Shown: positions 27,743-36,087, counted from the first letter of the stretch. The stretch is DNA of 44,334 nucleotides from Woeseiaceae bacterium (GCA_013043165.1 JABDOQ010000095.1:1-44334), one strand, 5' to 3'. The notes: a model not told the origin generated them from the sequence alone. Translations and numbers: made by a program.

Positions 27743-29254
27743 ATGTGTGGCGTTGTTGGAATTGTCAGTACGCAGCCCGTCAACCAGGCTCTCTACAATG
27801 CGCTAACGGTGATGCAGCACCGCGGTCAGGATGCGGCCGGCATTGTCACCTGGAGCAAAAAGCACGGCCTCAAACAACGCAAGGGCAATGGTCTCGTACG
27901 CGGTGTATTTCGCCAACGCCACATGGTGCGCCTCAAAGGCAACGTCGGCGTTGCGCATGTGCGCTATCCGACGGCCGGTGGTTCCAGATCGTCGGAAGCG
28001 CAGCCGTTTTACGTAAATTCGCCGTACGGCATTTGCCTGGCGCATAACGGCAACCTGACGAATTACGACGAACTGGCGGGAATGCTGATTCGCGAAGACC
28101 GTCGTCATTTGAGCACGAACTCGGACTCGGAAGTGTTGTTGAATGTATTTGCACACGAGCTGCAAATACGCGTGGACGGTTGCCCGACGCCGGCCGACAT
28201 TTTCGGTGCCGTCGAGGCCGTGCACAAGCGCTGCACGGGCGGATACGCGGTCGTTGCCATGATAATCGGCTTCGGGATCGTGGCATTCCGCGATCCACAC
28301 GGCATACGCCCACTCGTGCTGGGAGAGCGCGAATCCGATGGCAAGACGGACTACATGGTCGCGTCGGAGAGTGTTTCGCTCGACATACTGCAGTTCACGC
28401 GCCTGCGTGACGTGCGTCCGGGCGAATGCGTTTTCATCGAAAATTCCGGTGTACTGCATTGCCATGACTTTGACGGGGTAACGCGGCATACGCCGTGCAT
28501 ATTTGAGTACGTGTATTTCGCGCGGCCTGACAGCATCCTCGACGATTTGTCTGTTTATAAAGCGCGCCTGCGCATGGGCGAGCAGCTTGCCGGCAAGATC
28601 GTGCGAGAATTTCCGGATCACGACATCGACGTGGTCATTCCGATTCCGGACACAAGCCGCACAGCGGCGCTGCAGGTGGCGTATCACCTGGGCGTCAAGT
28701 ACCGCGAGGGCTTCATCAAGAATCGCTACATTGGCCGCACGTTTATCATGCCGGGCCAGGCCGAGCGCGCGCAGTCGGTGCGCCGCAAGCTAAACGCGAT
28801 CAGCCTCGAGTTTCGCAACAAGAACGTGCTGCTCGTGGACGACTCGATCGTGCGCGGCACAACGTCTCAACAAATCATCAAGCTGGCGCGCGAAGCGGGC
28901 GCGAACAAGGTTTACTTTGCGTCTGCCGCGCCACCGGTGCGTTACCCGAATGTCTATGGCATTGACATGCCGGCGGCGTCAGAATTGATCGCCAATGGCC
29001 GAACGGTCGAGCAGATACAGGAAATCATTGGTGCGGATCGGCTGATTTACCAGGACCTGCATGGCCTGGTCCGCTCGGTCCGGCACGGTAACTCTGCGAT
29101 CACAGAGTTTGATACCTCGTGTTTCTCGGGTGAATATGTGACCGGGGACGTCACCGAAGAATATTTGCATGAGCTCGAAACGCGCCGGAACGATGCTGCG
29201 AAACAATCCCGCCAGACCAGAAAGAAACGCGCGGCCAACGTCGTTGCACTGTAG
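27743..29254 (+). CDS. purF: Amidophosphoribosyltransferase
   Basis: First committed enzyme of purine synthesis: PRPP plus glutamine to phosphoribosylamine. Cys2 of MCGVVGIVS is the glutaminase nucleophile after Met removal. The N-terminal Ntn domain has [11 protein letters not shown] and LAHNGNLTN; the PRPP loop is [17 protein letters not shown] near residue 366. No propeptide is present, as in other gammaproteobacteria. Length 503 residues. GGAG precedes the ATG, 26 bases after cvpA. Confidence 0.97.
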   Translation: MCGVVGIVSTQPVNQALYNALTVMQHRGQDAAGIVTWSKKHGLKQRKGNGLVRGVFRQRHMVRLKGNVGVAHVRYPTAGGSRSSEAQPFYVNSPYGICLAHNGNLTNYDELAGMLIREDRRHLSTNSDSEVLLNVFAHELQIRVDGCPTPADIFGAVEAVHKRCTGGYAVVAMIIGFGIVAFRDPHGIRPLVLGERESDGKTDYMVASESVSLDILQFTRLRDVRPGECVFIENSGVLHCHDFDGVTRHTPCIFEYVYFARPDSILDDLSVYKARLRMGEQLAGKIVREFPDHDIDVVIPIPDTSRTAALQVAYHLGVKYREGFIKNRYIGRTFIMPGQAERAQSVRRKLNAISLEFRNKNVLLVDDSIVRGTTSQQIIKLAREAGANKVYFASAAPPVRYPNVYGIDMPAASELIANGRTVEQIQEIIGADRLIYQDLHGLVRSVRHGNSAITEFDTSCFSGEYVTGDVTEEYLHELETRRNDAAKQSRQTRKKRAANVVAL

Positions 29255-29311
29255 CCGTTTGCCGGCGGCGTCGGCCGACGAAAAGCGCCCGGACCTCTCG
29301 GTGACGAGTTC

Positions 29312-30520
29312 ATGAGCCTCAAAGTCATGATCATCGATGAACAGGCAGATTTTCGCAGCCTGCTCATGCATCACATCACGTCGCACTGGCCCGACGCCAT
29401 CATCTCGGCCTACGATCCGTCGGTGGCCGGGCATCTGCCGGACGAATTTTCGGGTGCCGGCAACGACCTTATTCTTCTGGGAAGCTGTCACGGTGAAGAC
29501 CGTGACGGTATCGATGCATTGAAACGCTTTGTTGGTAAGGACAGGTTTCCTCCCGTTGTTTATTTCGGCACTGAAAAAGATCGTGGCTCGGTTCGAACGC
29601 TCGCACCTGATGCGCACTTCAATCGCGACGATATTAACCACGATGCGTTGATTGTCCGGCTTAGTGACGTGCTGCTGTCGAGGCGCCTGGTCGCTTCGAC
29701 GGATTCGTTGTTCGTTGGCGACATGCGCACCGGTATTCACCCGCTAATAAAGGGCTATCGCTTTATCCGCAAGCTCGGTGCGACCGAGCATTCCGGCGTG
29801 TACCTGGCGGAACGCGAATCGAAGCACCAGATGGTAGTGCTCAAGGTACTGCGACAGATGTCGCAACACGGTGACAGCATTGGCGCGTTCGATCGCTTCC
29901 TGCAGGAGTACGAGACGATCGCGGACATTACTCACCCCAATGTCGTGACGATCTACGACCTTGGTGTGGCCGATGATCACGCACACATTGCGATGGAATA
30001 CCTGGAGGGAGGCGATCTGCGCCACCAAATCGACGAAGGCATCCGGGAAGAAGATGCGGTCGAATACCTGCGACAGGTTGCCAGTGCGTTGTCGGCCGTG
30101 CACGAGCAGGGGGTGCTGCACCGCGATCTAAAGCCCGGCAATATCATGCTGCGAAAAGATGGTTCGATTGCGTTGATCGATTTCGGCCTGGCCAAACGTG
30201 CGAGACTCGAAAGTGAGATCACTGACAAAGGCGAGATTTTCGGCACGCCGTACTACATGAGTCCCGAGCAAGGGCATGGCAGTGCCGTCGACGAACGCAG
30301 CGACATTTACAGTCTCGGCGTTATCTTCTACGAGATGTTAACGGGAGAAAAGCCCTACAAAGCCGACACGGCGATGGGCATTATTTATCAGCACGGACAG
30401 GCCCGGATACCGTTGTTGCCGTCACGACTCGCGAAATACCAGATGTTGATCAACCTGATGCTGGCGAAAGCGCCGGCCGACCGACTACAATGTGTCGCGG
30501 AGATCGAAGAGTGGCTGTAG
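29312..30520 (+). CDS. Ser/Thr protein kinase with N-terminal pseudo-receiver domain
   Basis: Hanks-type kinase fused behind a receiver-like domain. Residues 1-125 match a response-regulator receiver (VMIIDEQADF supplies the acidic pair at 9-10) but the phosphate-accepting position after DLILL is Gly57, so it cannot be phosphorylated in the normal way. The kinase domain starts near residue 149 (YRFIRKLGATEHSGVYLAE) and has an ATP-binding Lys in VVLKVL, HRDLKPGNIM at 270, DFGLAKR at 290 and YMSPEQGHG, so catalysis looks intact. No membrane or PASTA segment is present; it is cytosolic. It starts 57 bases after purF and overlaps miaE. Targets are unknown. Confidence 0.87.
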   Translation: MSLKVMIIDEQADFRSLLMHHITSHWPDAIISAYDPSVAGHLPDEFSGAGNDLILLGSCHGEDRDGIDALKRFVGKDRFPPVVYFGTEKDRGSVRTLAPDAHFNRDDINHDALIVRLSDVLLSRRLVASTDSLFVGDMRTGIHPLIKGYRFIRKLGATEHSGVYLAERESKHQMVVLKVLRQMSQHGDSIGAFDRFLQEYETIADITHPNVVTIYDLGVADDHAHIAMEYLEGGDLRHQIDEGIREEDAVEYLRQVASALSAVHEQGVLHRDLKPGNIMLRKDGSIALIDFGLAKRARLESEITDKGEIFGTPYYMSPEQGHGSAVDERSDIYSLGVIFYEMLTGEKPYKADTAMGIIYQHGQARIPLLPSRLAKYQMLINLMLAKAPADRLQCVAEIEEWL

Positions 30521-31155
30521 CAAGCACGGTGCCGGAGGCAATTGCGCGATTCCTTGACGAACCGACCCCGCGAGATTGGCTGGATGAAGCGTGCACTCGG
30601 CTGCCGGAGATGCTGAACGATCACGCGAACTGTGAACTGAAGGCAGCGTCGACGGCACTGGGTTTTCTGTACCGCTATCCCGAGCGCACGGCGCTGGCGC
30701 AGCGCATGTCGAAGCTGGCTCGCGAGGAGTTGCGACATTTCGAGCAGGTTCGCTCGATCATGGATGAAATGGCGATACCGTTTCAGCGCACGAGTGCGTC
30801 CCGATACGCCGGGCGGCTGCGTGATGCGACGCGACCGATGGAACCGAACAGGCTGCTCGACATGCTGCTTGTCGGTGCGCTGATTGAAGCGCGTTCCTGC
30901 GAGCGCTTCGCCGTGCTGGCGCCACGGCTGCCGGAGACGTTGGGTAAGTTTTACGGCGGATTGCTCGCGTCAGAGGCGCGCCATTTCGAACACTACATCG
31001 CGTTTGCCCGATCGGAGTGCGGTATTGGTGATGCCAAGCTCAATGAACGACTCGCCGAACTCAAGGACATCGAGGCGACACTGATTTCCGAAGCAGACCC
31101 CGACTTCCGCTTTCATTCGGGTCCCCCTTTGCAATTAAGTAAACTGTCCCCTTAA
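30511..31155 (+). CDS. miaE: tRNA-(ms2io6A37) hydroxylase
   Basis: Di-iron monooxygenase that hydroxylates the isopentenyl group of ms2i6A37 in tRNA. Iron ligands are visible in HANCELKAAS, REELRHFEQV, GALIEARSCERF and ASEARHFEHY, the two ExxH pairs of a ferritin-like fold. GTG 30511 with GGAG eight bases upstream overlaps the kinase stop; ATG 30490 is an alternative adding seven residues. The last residues (QLSKLSP) and the stop codon are encoded by a copy of the dispersed GGGGACAGTTTACTT repeat, so the natural C-terminus has been replaced. Length 214 residues. Confidence 0.92.
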   Translation: MAVASTVPEAIARFLDEPTPRDWLDEACTRLPEMLNDHANCELKAASTALGFLYRYPERTALAQRMSKLAREELRHFEQVRSIMDEMAIPFQRTSASRYAGRLRDATRPMEPNRLLDMLLVGALIEARSCERFAVLAPRLPETLGKFYGGLLASEARHFEHYIAFARSECGIGDAKLNERLAELKDIEATLISEADPDFRFHSGPPLQLSKLSP

Positions 31156-31157
31156 TT
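31133..31157. repeat. REP-like repeat, locus 2, overlapping the 3' ends of miaE and lpxH
   Basis: A 25-base copy, AATTAAGTAAACTGTCCCC followed by TTAATT, carries the same core as the repeats at 1400-1480 and 37411-37504, in inverted orientation. It contains the stop codon of miaE (TAA 31153-31155) and, on the other strand, that of lpxH (31154-31152). The ends AATTAAG / CTTAATT are themselves complementary. Confidence 0.88.
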
Positions 31158-31877
31158 CCTGGGCAGCGCTTCCAGGCGTGGTCCATTTTCGTCCCATCGT
31201 ACGACGCTGCCGTGTTCGTACCAGTCGCCAAGCACGATGCGTGTTGCCGTCCTGTCCTCGAGTTCCACGTCGTGAATGGCAGGGCGGTGCGTATGCCCGT
31301 GCAACAGAATATCGACACCGCGGGTGCGAAACGTACCGACGACCGCGTCCTGATTCACGTCCATGATGTCTTCGCCTACCATGTCGTTGTATTCCTTGCT
31401 CTGCTGCCGTGCCGACTCGGCGAATGCGATACGTTCCTGCAACGGTTTGGCCCGCATCATGGCCTGCCAGTCAGGATTTCGCGTCATCAGTCGGACCTGC
31501 TGATATTGCTTGTCGTCGATGCACAGCGCATCGCCATGGCTCAACAACACTTTGTCTCCATACAGCTCGATAGGCGTGGGGTCATTCAGCAGGGTCACGC
31601 CGGTTTCCTCGGCGAACTGATCGCTGATCATGAAATCCCGATTGCCGTGCATGAAAAACACGGGAACGCCGGATTCGACCAGGGCGCGTAGTGCGCTTTT
31701 CATAACCGCGTAATGCGGATTCGGATCGTCGTCGCCGACCCATGACTCGAACAGGTCTCCGAGGATGTAGAGCGCATCGGAATCAGCAGCCTCACCCTCG
31801 AGAAAGCGCAGGAACTGCTCGCCGATTTCGGGACTCTTTTCATCCAGGTGCAGGTCCGAAATGAACAGCGTGGTCAC
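31152..31877 (-). CDS. lpxH: UDP-2,3-diacylglucosamine diphosphatase
   Basis: Mn-dependent hydrolase forming lipid X in lipid A synthesis. Metallophosphoesterase motifs are complete: FISDLHLDE, YILGDLFESWVGDDDP, MHGNRDF, LLSHGDALC and HGHTHRPAI. The start is GTG 31877. Length 241 residues. It lies 11 bases after the cyclophilin gene, an lpxH-ppi pairing also seen in E. coli. The final codons and stop lie at and in the dispersed repeat, so miaE and lpxH overlap tail to tail by 4 bases. Confidence 0.96.
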   Translation of the reverse strand: MTTLFISDLHLDEKSPEIGEQFLRFLEGEAADSDALYILGDLFESWVGDDDPNPHYAVMKSALRALVESGVPVFFMHGNRDFMISDQFAEETGVTLLNDPTPIELYGDKVLLSHGDALCIDDKQYQQVRLMTRNPDWQAMMRAKPLQERIAFAESARQQSKEYNDMVGEDIMDVNQDAVVGTFRTRGVDILLHGHTHRPAIHDVELEDRTATRIVLGDWYEHGSVVRWDENGPRLEALPRN

Positions 31878-31888
31878 GGTATCTCAGA

Positions 31889-32476
31889 TCACTCGTAGCT
31901 GACGCGAGAGATTGACTTGATGATGACCGGCACGACGGGAACGTCTCTGGAAAAATCCCCGGCCGGACCGGTTTTCGAATTAACGATTGCATCGACGACG
32001 TCCATGCCTTCGATAACGAAGCCAAAGACCGTGTAGCCCCAGCGGCCGTTGTGCGGGTCCTTGGTCGGATCGAGCCGGTCGTTGTCGGCGACGTTGATGA
32101 AAAACTGCGAGTTGGCGGAATGTGGATCGCTGGTGCGCGCCATCGCGATCGTGCCGCGGACGTTGGTCATGCCATTGCCGGACTCGTTAGCGATGGTCTC
32201 GACGCGTTCCTTGAGCTTGAGGGCCGGCGTGTATCCTCCGCCCTGGGCCATAAACCCCGGGATCACGCGGTGAAAAATCGTGCCGTCATAGAAACCGCTG
32301 TCGACGAGCTCCAGGATATGAGCCACGGTGATCGGCGCCTGTTTGCCATCAAGTTCGAGCTTGATGGCCCCGAGCGACGTCACTATTTCGATGTGCGGGT
32401 GCGCGGGTACCTTGTCCGCCGCGAATGCGCAGGTCGTGCTGAACGCGAGCAGCACCGTCATCAGGATTGTTTTCAT
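31889..32476 (-). CDS. Periplasmic cyclophilin-type peptidyl-prolyl isomerase
   Basis: Proline cis-trans isomerase exported to the periplasm. ATG 32476 gives MKTILMTVLLAFSTTCAFAA, a Sec signal peptide; the open extension to 32515 lacks a reason to be used. Cyclophilin active-site motifs are FHRVIPGFMAQGG (catalytic Arg), NSQFFINVADN and GYTVFGFVIEGMDVVD. It has 195 residues and resembles PpiA more than cytosolic PpiB because of the signal. It is the first gene of an operon with lpxH. Confidence 0.93.
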   Translation of the reverse strand: MKTILMTVLLAFSTTCAFAADKVPAHPHIEIVTSLGAIKLELDGKQAPITVAHILELVDSGFYDGTIFHRVIPGFMAQGGGYTPALKLKERVETIANESGNGMTNVRGTIAMARTSDPHSANSQFFINVADNDRLDPTKDPHNGRWGYTVFGFVIEGMDVVDAIVNSKTGPAGDFSRDVPVVPVIIKSISRVSYE

Positions 32477-32569
32477 GGTTCTTCCAGGTCCATCGATAAA
32501 AGGCGAAGGCGGCAAGATACCAGAGCCTGCGGTGGGCGGCCATGCTGCTGGTCTGAGCCTCCCAGGCCC

Positions 32570-32598
32570 TTGCTTGGCTTAGCCCGCGCCCGTATTAT
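32570..32598 (+). promoter_or_regulatory. Sigma-70 promoter of the tRNA array
   Basis: TTGCTT (32570-32575) and TATTAT (32593-32598) are 17 bases apart, about 58 bases before tRNA-Pro. The GC-rich bases after the -10 box are typical of stringently controlled stable-RNA promoters. Confidence 0.55.
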
Positions 32599-32655
32599 CG
32601 CAGCCCGCACGAGATCCGGCCCCGGCCTGGTCGCGCGCGGCGGAAACTGGCGTAT

Positions 32656-32732
32656 CGGGGCATGGCGCAGTCTGGTAGCGCATCTGCTTTGGGAGCAGAG
32701 GGTCGGGGGTTCAAATCCCTCTGCCCCGACCA
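32656..32732 (+). tRNA. tRNA-Pro (anticodon TGG)
   Basis: 77-base gene with CCA encoded. Acceptor CGGGGCA pairs with TGCCCCG, the anticodon stem CTGCT/GCAG encloses loop TTTGGGA, and the T loop is TTCAAAT. First of four tRNA genes in one array. Confidence 0.97.
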
Positions 32733-32765
32733 GGTTCCGGCTTCGGCAGGACGATCATCGTAGAG

Positions 32766-32842
32766 GCGCCCGTAGCTCAACTGGATAGAGCATCAGCCTT
32801 CTAAGCTGAATGTTGCAGGTTCGAGTCCTGCCGGGCGCGCCA
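32766..32842 (+). tRNA. tRNA-Arg (anticodon TCT)
   Basis: 77-base gene with encoded CCA. Acceptor GCGCCCG pairs with CGGGCGC, the anticodon stem TCAGC/GCTGA encloses CTTCTAA, and the T loop is TTCGAGT. It reads the AGA/AGG codons. Confidence 0.97.
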
Positions 32843-32877
32843 ATTTAGCGGGACGCATGTAAGATAGTAAGTATTGT

Positions 32878-32954
32878 GGTGGGCGTAGCTCAGTTGGTAG
32901 AGCCCCGGGTTGTGATCCCGGTCGTCGTGGGTTCGAGTCCCATCGTCCACCCCA
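32878..32954 (+). tRNA. tRNA-His (anticodon GTG)
   Basis: 77-base gene with encoded CCA and the extra 5' G (-1) opposite C73 that marks histidine tRNAs. Acceptor GTGGGCG pairs with CGTCCAC, and the anticodon loop is TTGTGAT. Its 3' end is duplicated 151 bases downstream. Confidence 0.96.
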
Positions 32955-33079
32955 TATTTGGTGGTGACCCTTGCTTAGGCACAGGTTGTCACGACGACCG
33001 GAATCGATTGTTTATGATCCCGGTCGGCCACAAGCAGTAAGCCGGGTAGGCGAGAAGGGCAAGGTGAACTTCCGGACCG

Positions 33080-33110
33080 GGGTTCGAGTCCCATCGTCCA
33101 CCCCATATTT
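33080..33110 (+). repeat. 31-base duplicate of the tRNA-His 3' end (att-like remnant)
   Basis: Bases 33080-33110 repeat 32929-32959 exactly over 31 bases: the T arm, acceptor 3' strand, CCA and five bases beyond. The copy has no tRNA 5' half in front of it. The 120 bases between the copies hold a hairpin (CGACCGG 32995-33001 with CCGGTCG 33020-33026) and no gene. A tRNA 3' end flanking a segment as a direct repeat is the mark left by a tRNA-targeting integrase; alternatively it is a decayed tRNA-His duplicate. Confidence 0.85.
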
Positions 33111-33117
33111 TCAGGTG

Positions 33118-33193
33118 GGGCCTCTAGCTCAGTTGGTAGAGCAGGAGACTCTTAATCTCTTGGTCCGGGGTTCGAGTCCCCGGGGGCCCACCA
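33118..33193 (+). tRNA. tRNA-Lys (anticodon CTT)
   Basis: 76-base gene with encoded CCA. Acceptor GGGCCTC pairs with GGGGCCC (one T-G pair), the anticodon loop is CTCTTAA, and the T loop is TTCGAGT. Five T bases follow at 33194 on, a plausible end for the array transcript. Confidence 0.95.
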
Positions 33194-33215
33194 TTTTTCC
33201 GACCATCTTATCGAG

Positions 33216-33914
33216 TTACGCAGCAGGGCCTTCGGCGATCGCGTGCAGTCGATCCCAGTCCTGGATTTCCATTCTGCCGCGCGGCGCGTAAATGACGCCA
33301 TTTCGTTTCATTTCCGCCATCTGGCGACACACCGTTTCTTCGCTCAAGCCGAGGATACCGGCCATATCATTGCGCGAGAATGGCAGTGTGAAGCGACCAT
33401 TGCCGTTGTGCTTTTCGGGCGCCAGGAGCAATAGGAAAGAAGCAATTTTTGCCGCCGCGCACTTGTGGCCCATTACGAGCATCAGCGAGCGGCTGTGTGC
33501 CAGCTGTGCATTGACGGCGGCAATCAGTCGCATGGCTATCTCGGGGCGCGACCTGACGGCGGTCAGTAATGCGCGGTGGCTGATCTTGCAGGCGCTGACC
33601 TCCGAGGCCGCAACCGCCGAGTACTCGTAGCACCGATCGTTAATGGACTGAAGGCCGACCAGCAGTTTGCCGGGAATGCTCAACCCGACAATTTGCTCCC
33701 GGCCATCGGTCGAGTGACAGCTGATCTTGACCAGGCCGCTGCTGACCGAGAACAGGCTCGCGGATCGTTGCCCCTGCGCAAAAAGAACGTCTCCGGCACT
33801 GAAATTGACCTGTTTTACGGCGTCAGTCACCAGGCAATTGAGCTCCGCGGACGAGAGTATGCCGTCATCGCTGTGCAGCTCATGAAACGGGCATAGGCAG
33901 TTCGGGCAGGTCAT
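33216..33914 (-). CDS. FNR/CRP-family transcription regulator
   Basis: Cyclic-nucleotide-binding-fold regulator with C-terminal helix-turn-helix, most like FNR/Anr oxygen sensors. ATG 33914 gives MTCPNCLCPFHELHS; a TTG eight codons upstream is possible. The N-terminal cysteines are C3, C6 and C8 (C-x2-C-x-C, whereas E. coli FNR is C-x2-C-x5-C), with another at C27 and a central Cys in VSACKISH at the position of FNR Cys122. The recognition helix reads LSEETVCRQMAEM: the FNR pattern E-x-x-S-R becomes E-T-V-C-R, so operator preference may differ from TTGAT-N4-ATCAA. It is divergent from an octahaem lipoprotein and likely regulates it. An Fe-S cluster is plausible but not certain. Confidence 0.87.
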   Translation of the reverse strand: MTCPNCLCPFHELHSDDGILSSAELNCLVTDAVKQVNFSAGDVLFAQGQRSASLFSVSSGLVKISCHSTDGREQIVGLSIPGKLLVGLQSINDRCYEYSAVAASEVSACKISHRALLTAVRSRPEIAMRLIAAVNAQLAHSRSLMLVMGHKCAAAKIASFLLLLAPEKHNGNGRFTLPFSRNDMAGILGLSEETVCRQMAEMKRNGVIYAPRGRMEIQDWDRLHAIAEGPAA

Positions 33915-34014
33915 TCGCGTGTCTCTGGTTTCAGTCAACAGATGAAATCATGGGGCGCCTGCCGCCGTCGATAGTGGCCTTTGGCGTCGAATTCTCGGTA
34001 TCTACGTAGTCGAA

Positions 34015-34030
34015 ACTGACATTTGTCAGT
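34015..34030. promoter_or_regulatory. Palindromic operator candidate 1
   Basis: ACTGACATTTGTCAGT: perfect 6-base arms around 4 bases, the half-site spacing of FNR/CRP-family operators (5-base half site, N4). It shares GAAACTGAC-N4-GTCAGTG with the second site at 34119 and lies between the FNR-like gene and the octahaem gene. Confidence 0.65.
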
Positions 34031-34118
34031 GTTTGTCGCCTGCCCGTCTCGAGGCCGGGCATGCCGGGTCATTGGCCTGTTTGGGTAGGTACAATCCGAG
34101 GTCATTTTTGACGCTGAA

Positions 34119-34134
34119 ACTGACGATCGTCAGT
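34119..34134. promoter_or_regulatory. Palindromic operator candidate 2
   Basis: ACTGACGATCGTCAGT: the same arms as the site at 34015 with a different 4-base centre, centred 104 bp away, about ten helical turns. It lies 112 bases before the octahaem gene start. Binding by the adjacent FNR-like protein is inferred from spacing and position. Confidence 0.65.
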
Positions 34135-34245
34135 GATATTTGCGGCCGAAGACCCGAAGATCACAACTGTGCGCAAGTGCGCCTAAGCTCGGTAGCTATT
34201 TGCGGCCACCTTACGATAAAGAAGAACCTCTTTGGGAGAAGGGTT

Positions 34246-36087
34246 ATGACTACTAAGATTATGCGCTTGCTGCTGTTGGCGGCCGGCGCTTTTTTGGTTG
34301 CGGGTTGTGATGGCGACGACGGTGCTGCAGGTGCAGCGGGTGCTGCCGGCGGTCCCGGTGTTGATGGTTTCTCCTGCTGGGATTTGAATCAAAACGGTAA
34401 TCCTGATCCTGATGAAGACCTCAACGGAGATGGTGCGATCAACACGCTTGATTGCCGTGAACCGTTGCCCATGAACGCAGTTGCCGGCAAGCTCTCGTCG
34501 GACACTGGTGGCGTACTCGACCGCTTCGCGGCTGTGTGGTTTGAACCTGCTGCTGGCGGTGCTCGTATAGATGCCGAAGTCGCAGTTGACGGCAGCTACA
34601 CGATTTCGCTGGATGAAGGCGACTACAATGCCTATGCAAGCCGCCCGGGTTATGAAGACGTGGTGGTTGCTTTCACGGTTACGGATGGCATCGTAAATAC
34701 GCTTGATATCGTGCTGCCCGAAGTACCCGACGGCGAGTACATCACGAGTGAACAGTGCGGCTGGTGCCACACGACTCAGTACTCTTCGTTTATTCAGACC
34801 GGTCACCCGTTCAAGCTGAATAAAGTCGTCAATGGGGAACAGCCGGTTTATCCGTTTACGAACCTGAATGGCGTACTTGCCAGCATATTCGATGACGACG
34901 CAGACCTGGCAACTCTCGATGATCCGAACCCCGGTAACACCGACAATCCGCTCGGTACACCGATGACCTGGAACGATGTGTCCTATGTCATCGGCGGTTA
35001 CTTCTGGAAAGCACGGTTTATCGACCAGGGTGGCAGCATCGTCACAGGCTCAGAAGTGCAGTACAACTTTGCGACGAATGCAATGTCCGCATACCACAAT
35101 AACGAGGATGACAAGAACTACAACTGCGGCAACTGCCACACGACCGGCTGGGTCCACACCGATCCAGCAACGAACCCGGTTGGACAGGACGGCCTCACGT
35201 TCATGGAGGGCACGTTCAGCGAAGGCGGCATACATTGCGAAGCCTGTCACAGTGCCGGTGCCCAACACGCGAAATTAAATGGCGGAATCGTGCGCAACGC
35301 ACAACCGCGGACGTTCGCGGAATTGACCGCAGCGGGTGCGGGCTACGGCCTGGCCGTTGACTGCGGCGAGTGCCATACGCGCGACGGTGAACGTGATTAT
35401 GACACGTATCTCAGCGGATTCGACAAGGCGTTGTATGGGCCTGACCTGCTGCCGAACACGGCCGACGATGTCGCACCAGACACGCGACCCAACGAGATGG
35501 GTGGACGCATCGCATCCAGTAACGGTCTGGTTAGGCATCACGAACAGTATGACGAGATTCTCGGCATAGACCCCGACACCCTGCGAACGACGCGCACTCC
35601 TGCGTTCCTGACCCTGCACGGCAATTGCGGCAGCTGCCACAATCCGCACGGTTCATCGGTCAATGTCAATAATCCGCTGTACACGGGTATGCCGGGCGTC
35701 GATCCGACCAAGGCTGGTTGCCTCGGTTGTCACCCGGATTATGACCCGGCGGATCGTGCTGGAATTGGCATGAAGGGTCTCAATTGCAGCGATTGTCATA
35801 TGCCGGATCTGGCCAAGTCTGCGACATCGGTAGCCGGCGAAGCCGACCGTCCGACGGTGGGCGACGTCAGGTCGCATATCTTCACGATTGCGCTGGGCCA
35901 ATCCGTGGATCAGTTCACAACCACAACGGGTGGCGGTTTCGCATACCCGGCGATTACAGAAGACTGGGCTTGCAGGACCTGCCACAACGAGACAGGTGTG
36001 GCTGTCGACGAGTACGGCATTGTCGCATTCCCGCTGCCAGAGGGATCGGCTGACAACTACGTTTTCCACGACAATATCGCACGTTAG
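34246..36087 (+). CDS. Octahaem c-type cytochrome lipoprotein
   Basis: Secreted electron-transfer protein with eight CxxCH haem sites: CGWCH, CGNCH, CEACH, CGECH, CGSCH, CLGCH, CSDCH and CRTCH, spread from residue 171 to about 580. ATG 34246 follows GGGAGAAGGG. The signal sequence ends in FLVAGC, a lipobox, so it is anchored in a membrane; outer-membrane or surface location is possible. After the lipid Cys come a short collagen-like Gly-Ala repeat and an Asp/Asn-rich calcium-binding-like stretch (NGDGAINTLDC), then a beta-sandwich-like region before the haems. No porin or inner-membrane quinol dehydrogenase is adjacent. The substrate is unknown. Confidence 0.9.
   Translation: MTTKIMRLLLLAAGAFLVAGCDGDDGAAGAAGAAGGPGVDGFSCWDLNQNGNPDPDEDLNGDGAINTLDCREPLPMNAVAGKLSSDTGGVLDRFAAVWFEPAAGGARIDAEVAVDGSYTISLDEGDYNAYASRPGYEDVVVAFTVTDGIVNTLDIVLPEVPDGEYITSEQCGWCHTTQYSSFIQTGHPFKLNKVVNGEQPVYPFTNLNGVLASIFDDDADLATLDDPNPGNTDNPLGTPMTWNDVSYVIGGYFWKARFIDQGGSIVTGSEVQYNFATNAMSAYHNNEDDKNYNCGNCHTTGWVHTDPATNPVGQDGLTFMEGTFSEGGIHCEACHSAGAQHAKLNGGIVRNAQPRTFAELTAAGAGYGLAVDCGECHTRDGERDYDTYLSGFDKALYGPDLLPNTADDVAPDTRPNEMGGRIASSNGLVRHHEQYDEILGIDPDTLRTTRTPAFLTLHGNCGSCHNPHGSSVNVNNPLYTGMPGVDPTKAGCLGCHPDYDPADRAGIGMKGLNCSDCHMPDLAKSATSVAGEADRPTVGDVRSHIFTIALGQSVDQFTTTTGGGFAYPAITEDWACRTCHNETGVAVDEYGIVAFPLPEGSADNYVFHDNIAR

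Noticed and set aside
32960..33079. A complete fifth tRNA between tRNA-His and tRNA-Lys
   Set aside because: Only the 3' arm matches; no acceptor 5' strand, D arm or anticodon arm can be folded with it.
33939..34245. Canonical FNR box TTGAT-N4-ATCAA
   Set aside because: None found in either orientation; only the CTGAC-N4-GTCAG palindromes have family spacing.
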